A stretch of 9,827 nucleotides of DNA from JBLHKE01 sp047619485 (GTDB taxonomy: Bacteria > Verrucomicrobiota > Verrucomicrobiia > Verrucomicrobiales > DEV007): NCBI GenBank assembly GCA_047619485.1, contig JBLHKE010000263.1, positions 1 to 9,827 of the forward strand, written 5' to 3'. Shown piece after piece: positions 7,180-9,827 of this stretch. Within the stretch, counting starts at the first letter, position 1. Every line of letters begins with the position of its first letter. The notes beneath the pieces are model-generated. The model did not search any database. It was not told the origin of the DNA and saw only the letters and a program-made list of their open reading frames with translations. Made by a program: the position numbers and the translations under genes.

Positions 7180-8187
7180 CTAGAGGGATGCGGCAACTTT
7201 CGCCACCAGCTCCATCATGCGTGAGGCGTATCCCCACTCGTTGTCGTACCAGACGACGATTTTCACCTGGGTGCCATCGTTGACCATCGTGCAGGGCGCA
7301 TCGACGATTCCTGAACGCCCATCGTTGAGGTAATCAGCCGAGACCAGTGGGCGTTCCTCGTAGCCTAGAATGCCTGTCAGTTCGCCCTCGGAGGCGTCTT
7401 TGAGGAAGCCGTTGATCTCCTCCTTGGTCGTCTCGCGGGCGACTTCGAAAACGCAGTCGACGAGGCTCGCATTCAAGAGGGGAACGCGCACTGCCATGCC
7501 GTTGAGTTTCCCTTTGAGCTCAGGGTAGATCATGGTGATCGCCGTGGCAGAGCCAGTCGATGTCGGGATCAGCGAGTTCAATCCCGAGCGCGCGCGGCGG
7601 AAATCTTTGTGTGGTGCATCGACCATTACCTGCGTGTTGGTAACGTCATGGATGGTGGTGATCAGACCGTGTTCGATACCGATTTTCTCGTGGATTACTT
7701 TGACGACGGGCGCGAGGCAGTTCGTCGTGCAGGAAGCCGCGGTGACCAGGTGGTTCGTTGCTGGGTCGTAGAGATCGTCATTGCATCCCATGACGATGTT
7801 CAGCGCTCCCTCCTTTACGGGGGCGGCGACTACTACCTTGCGCGCCCCGTTGTCGAAGTGCGGCTGCAAGCTCTCGGGCGTGCGGAATTTTCCGCTGCTG
7901 TCGATCACGATATCGACGCCCATCGATCCCCAATCGATTTCTGCTGGGTTCGCCTTGTCGGTAAAAGTCACGCGTTTTCCATCCAGATCAAAACCGCCCT
8001 CGTCAGCTGTGATACCACAGTCCCAGCGGCCGTGGACGGTATCGAATTCCAGCAGGTGCGCGGCCAGTTCCGCGCCGCCAGCGATCTCGTTCACGTGGAC
8101 GATCTCGATGCCGTCGTTGTCCCACCCCGCACGGAAGCCGAGGCGGCCGATGCGGCCGAAGCCATTGATGCCGATTCTAACACTCAT
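7180..8187 (-). CDS. gap: ArsJ-associated glyceraldehyde-3-phosphate dehydrogenase
   Basis: A 335-residue type I GAPDH. In arsJ operons this enzyme oxidises glyceraldehyde-3-phosphate with NAD and arsenate, giving 1-arseno-3-phosphoglycerate for ArsJ to export. The protein has the Rossmann motif INGFGRIGR (7-15), the catalytic SCTTNC with nucleophile C153, H180 in TIHDVTNTQ as the likely catalytic base, PTSTGSATA in the substrate-binding region, and WYDNEWGYASRM near the C-terminus. VNEIAGGAELAAHLLEFD (32-49) has Glu where glycolytic enzymes usually have Asp for NAD ribose binding; I recall this wording from ArsJ-linked GAPDHs. The ATG at 8187 directly follows the arsR stop with no gap, and arsJ starts 2 nt after this gene ends, so all three are probably one coupled operon. 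It is probably a dedicated paralogue, not the glycolytic enzyme, judging by context. Confidence 0.94.
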   Translation of the reverse strand: MSVRIGINGFGRIGRLGFRAGWDNDGIEIVHVNEIAGGAELAAHLLEFDTVHGRWDCGITADEGGFDLDGKRVTFTDKANPAEIDWGSMGVDIVIDSSGKFRTPESLQPHFDNGARKVVVAAPVKEGALNIVMGCNDDLYDPATNHLVTAASCTTNCLAPVVKVIHEKIGIEHGLITTIHDVTNTQVMVDAPHKDFRRARSGLNSLIPTSTGSATAITMIYPELKGKLNGMAVRVPLLNASLVDCVFEVARETTKEEINGFLKDASEGELTGILGYEERPLVSADYLNDGRSGIVDAPCTMVNDGTQVKIVVWYDNEWGYASRMMELVAKVAASL

Positions 8188-8514
8188 CTAACAGCAGCCC
8201 TCCAAACTAGCTGGCATGCAGAGGTCCGGTCGCCCCTGGCAACAGTCCTCCGTCAGGAAAGCCATCAGCTCGCGGATGCCAGCGACCCGCACCCGATAGA
8301 TGATTGAGCGCCCGTCGCGTTCGGCGTCCACCAGTTCCGCCTGGGTCAATTCCTTGAGGTGGAACGACAGTGTGGGTTTCGGCAAATCCAGGTGCTCGGC
8401 GATGTCGCCAGCACACATCCCAGCCTCGCCGGATTTTACTAGGAGTCGAAAGACCTCGAGCCTCGAGGGCTGGGCCAACGCCGCTAGGCAGTCGACGGCA
8501 TCGTTTAGTTTCAT
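8188..8514 (-). CDS. arsR: ArsR/SmtB-family arsenic-responsive repressor
   Basis: A 108-residue winged-helix repressor of the ArsR/SmtB family. It should bind its operator as a dimer and leave it when As(III) or Sb(III) binds cysteine thiolates. The fold is recognisable: ALAQPSRLEVFRLL (12-25), the recognition-helix region AEHLDLPKPTLSFHLKEL (39-56), and the wing ERDGRSIIYRV (65-75). The likely metalloid site is C-terminal, C91-C92-x6-C99, with a further C107-C108 pair at the very end. This resembles Acidithiobacillus ferrooxidans ArsR, which uses a C-terminal CC...C cluster, and differs from the E. coli type with CVC in the DNA-binding helix. It is first in the operon with gapdh and arsJ, so it probably represses itself and both of them. 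The system exports an arsenate ester, so induction presumably depends on some As(III) forming in the cell. Confidence 0.94.
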   Translation of the reverse strand: MKLNDAVDCLAALAQPSRLEVFRLLVKSGEAGMCAGDIAEHLDLPKPTLSFHLKELTQAELVDAERDGRSIIYRVRVAGIRELMAFLTEDCCQGRPDLCMPASLEGCC

Positions 8515-8520
8515 AGTTCT

Positions 8521-8548
8521 AGAATAATGGAATGATTGGCTGTGTCAA
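8521..8548 (-). promoter_or_regulatory. Promoter of the arsR-gapdh-arsJ operon, probably leaderless
   Basis: On the minus strand a perfect -35 box TTGACA (8548-8543) is followed after 16 nt by TATTCT (8526-8521), which matches the -10 consensus at 4 of 6 positions. Only 6 nt separate the -10 box from the arsR ATG (8514). A start site at the usual distance would fall on or next to the ATG, so the message would have almost no leader. This fits the absence of a Shine-Dalgarno sequence there. Confidence 0.6.
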
Positions 8549-8549
8549 T
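8535..8549. promoter_or_regulatory. Candidate ArsR operator
   Basis: ATTG (8535-8538) and CAAT (8546-8549) form an inverted repeat with a 7-nt spacer that overlaps the -35 box and spacer of the arsR promoter. ArsR-family operators are commonly short AT-rich inverted repeats over the promoter, so the position fits. A less regular AT-rich stretch (8522-8537) lies next to it. The half-sites are short, so the exact operator is uncertain. Confidence 0.4.
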
Positions 8550-8582
8550 GGGTTTGGGGTCTCTGGGGACGTTAGGTGGATC

Positions 8583-8596
8583 GGAGCAGAGGCTCC
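8583..8596. other. Small inverted repeat in the arsR-sulfatase gap
   Basis: GGAGC (8583-8587) and GCTCC (8592-8596) flank a 4-nt loop, 44 nt before the sulfatase ATG. It may be a regulatory site or a 5'-leader hairpin for the sulfatase; the stem is short, so chance is possible. Confidence 0.2.
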
Positions 8597-8640
8597 AGTG
8601 AGCTGATTGCCGTTTGCGCTTCTGCAGCTAGGTTCAGATC

Positions 8641-9827
8641 ATGAAATCAATTCTTAGGACTCTGATCGTCTGCACGGGGCTGGCGGCAGGCAGCCAGTGC
8701 CTCGCGGTAGAAAAACCGAACGTCCTGTTTATCGCGCTGGATGATCTCAATGATTGGGTTGGCTGCTTGGGCGGGCACCCGCAGGCGAAGACTCCCAACC
8801 TCGATCGGTTGGCGGCGTCGGGTGTGTTGTTCGACAACGCCCACTGCCCGGCGCCGGCTTGCAATCCGTCGCGCAGTGCGATCTTCACCGGGATCTCACC
8901 GCACGTCAGCGGGATGTACACCAATGGGCAGGACATGCGTCTGGTCATGCCAAACGCCGAGCTGATCCCGAAGTATTTCTCGCGCCACGGATACTGGAGC
9001 GGGGGATCGGGCAAGATGCTCCACTACTTTATCGATGCACGATCTTGGGACGAATATTACCCGAAGAAGGAAACGGAAAACCCGTTCCCCCCGCACATCG
9101 ATTTTGGCAAGCGCCCGAAGTCGCTCCCGCGTGGTGGTCCTTGGCAATATGTGGAGACCGATTGGCACGGCTTCGAGGTGAGCGATGACGAGTTCGGTGG
9201 CGATTCAAAAGTTGCCGACTACGTGTCGAAGCAATTGCAGCGAGAGCACGACCAGCCGTTCTTCCTCGCCTGTGGGATCTATCGGCCTCACGAACCGTGG
9301 TTTGTCCCGCAAAAATACTTCGACCAGTTTCCGCTTGATCAGGTGCAGCTACCACCCGGTTACAAGGAGAATGACCTCGATGACCTATCGGCGTATGCGC
9401 AGAAAGTCGGCAAGAATCGCTACTTCGCCCACATCCGCGAGCAGGGGCAGTGGAAGCGCGGGGTGCAGGCTTACCTGGCATCGATCACCTACGCGGATGC
9501 GATGCTCGGGCGGGTGCTCGATGCCTTAGAAAAAAGCCCCAACCGCGACAACACCATCGTCGTGCTGTGGAGTGATCACGGTTGGCATCTCGGCGAGAAG
9601 CAACACTGGCAGAAATTCACGATGTGGCGTGCTAGCACCCGCGTCCCGCTGATCATGCGCGTGCCGCAAGGCGTGCCCGGCCTGCCCAAGGGGACGGAGC
9701 CTGGTGGCAGGTGTTCGCGTCCAGTCAACCTCGTCAGCTTGTTCTCGACACTCACCGAATTGAGTGGGCTGCCGCCACAGGGAAGCCAGGAACCGAGCCT
9801 AGTGCCCTTGCTCAAAGATCCTTCGGC
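8641..9827 (+). CDS. Secreted sulfatase, iduronate-2-sulfatase-like, 3' end cut by window edge
   Basis: A type I sulfatase that hydrolyses sulfate esters, probably on sulfated polysaccharide; the visible part is 395 residues. A hydrophobic N-terminal signal peptide ends near CLA (20-22), so it is likely exported to the periplasm or beyond. LDDLND (33-38) gives the metal-binding Asp pair D34-D35. The signature CNPSRSAIFTG starts at C74, which would be converted to formylglycine. K125 in GSGKMLH, H217 in RPHEP, and D312-H313 in WSDHGWHLGEK match the remaining active-site positions of the family. The wording DDLNDWVGCLGG resembles proteins commonly annotated as iduronate-2-sulfatase in Planctomycetes and Verrucomicrobia, but the substrate cannot be read from sequence. 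It is transcribed divergently from arsR across 126 nt. Only a weak TAGG stands before the ATG. No formylglycine-generating enzyme is in the window. Confidence 0.9.
   Translation, partial: MKSILRTLIVCTGLAAGSQCLAVEKPNVLFIALDDLNDWVGCLGGHPQAKTPNLDRLAASGVLFDNAHCPAPACNPSRSAIFTGISPHVSGMYTNGQDMRLVMPNAELIPKYFSRHGYWSGGSGKMLHYFIDARSWDEYYPKKETENPFPPHIDFGKRPKSLPRGGPWQYVETDWHGFEVSDDEFGGDSKVADYVSKQLQREHDQPFFLACGIYRPHEPWFVPQKYFDQFPLDQVQLPPGYKENDLDDLSAYAQKVGKNRYFAHIREQGQWKRGVQAYLASITYADAMLGRVLDALEKSPNRDNTIVVLWSDHGWHLGEKQHWQKFTMWRASTRVPLIMRVPQGVPGLPKGTEPGGRCSRPVNLVSLFSTLTELSGLPPQGSQEPSLVPLLKDPS

Noticed and set aside
7178..7237. Longer ArsJ start at 7237 overlapping the GAPDH gene
   Set aside because: The added 20 residues are polar and unlike ArsJ N-termini, and the ATG at 7177 fits the operon spacing.
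7609..8307. Plus-strand open frame of 232 codons opposite gapdh and arsR
   Set aside because: It is antisense to two firmly identified genes and has no recognisable domain.
8754..9188. Plus-strand open frame of 144 codons inside the sulfatase
   Set aside because: It is out of frame with the sulfatase, whose signature and metal ligands are in the other frame.

Overview
The window looks like a moderately GC-rich Gram-negative chromosome. It is most likely from the Planctomycetes-Verrucomicrobia-Chlamydiae group, with Verrucomicrobiota favoured. That is an inference from three things: a secreted formylglycine sulfatase of the type abundant there, a Tat-exported PhoD-like phosphatase with extra domains, and a RAYT-type transposase whose wording resembles those common in that group. 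No rRNA or other taxonomic marker is present. Clear Shine-Dalgarno sequences are scarce.

Layout. Five complete genes and one gene cut by the left edge are all on the minus strand. One gene cut by the right edge is on the plus strand. Reading from the divergent promoter region (about 8515-8640) leftwards, the minus strand carries arsR, an ArsJ-associated GAPDH, arsJ, a dynamin-like GTPase, a PhoD-like phosphatase, and the 5' part of a RAYT/IS200-like transposase. Rightwards from the same region is an iduronate-2-sulfatase-like sulfatase.

The best-understood unit is the arsR-gapdh-arsJ operon (5975-8514). The genes abut: the arsR stop touches the gapdh start, and arsJ starts 2 nt after the gapdh stop. 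Known biochemistry for this pair is that GAPDH uses arsenate in place of phosphate to make 1-arseno-3-phosphoglycerate, and ArsJ exports it. Arsenate is thus detoxified without reduction. ArsR carries a C-terminal Cys-Cys-x6-Cys cluster expected to sense As(III). A TTGACA/TATTCT promoter lies so close to the arsR ATG that the message is probably leaderless, and an ATTG-N7-CAAT inverted repeat over the promoter is a candidate operator.

The remaining minus-strand genes appear to be separate units. The GTPase is separated from arsJ by 181-235 nt depending on its start. It is followed by a nearly perfect 30-nt palindrome. The phosphatase is a Tat-exported, 884-residue protein with a probable concanavalin-like N-terminal region, a Cys-rich linker, a PhoD catalytic core and a small beta-rich C-terminal domain. 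Between it and the transposase is a 122-nt spacer bounded by an 11-nt direct repeat and holding two small hairpins, possibly REP-like.

No gap without a gene exceeds 300 nt. The longest is 3311-3597; apart from the palindrome at its left end I see no convincing gene or site in it. I found no tRNA, rRNA, CRISPR array, riboswitch or T-tract terminator.
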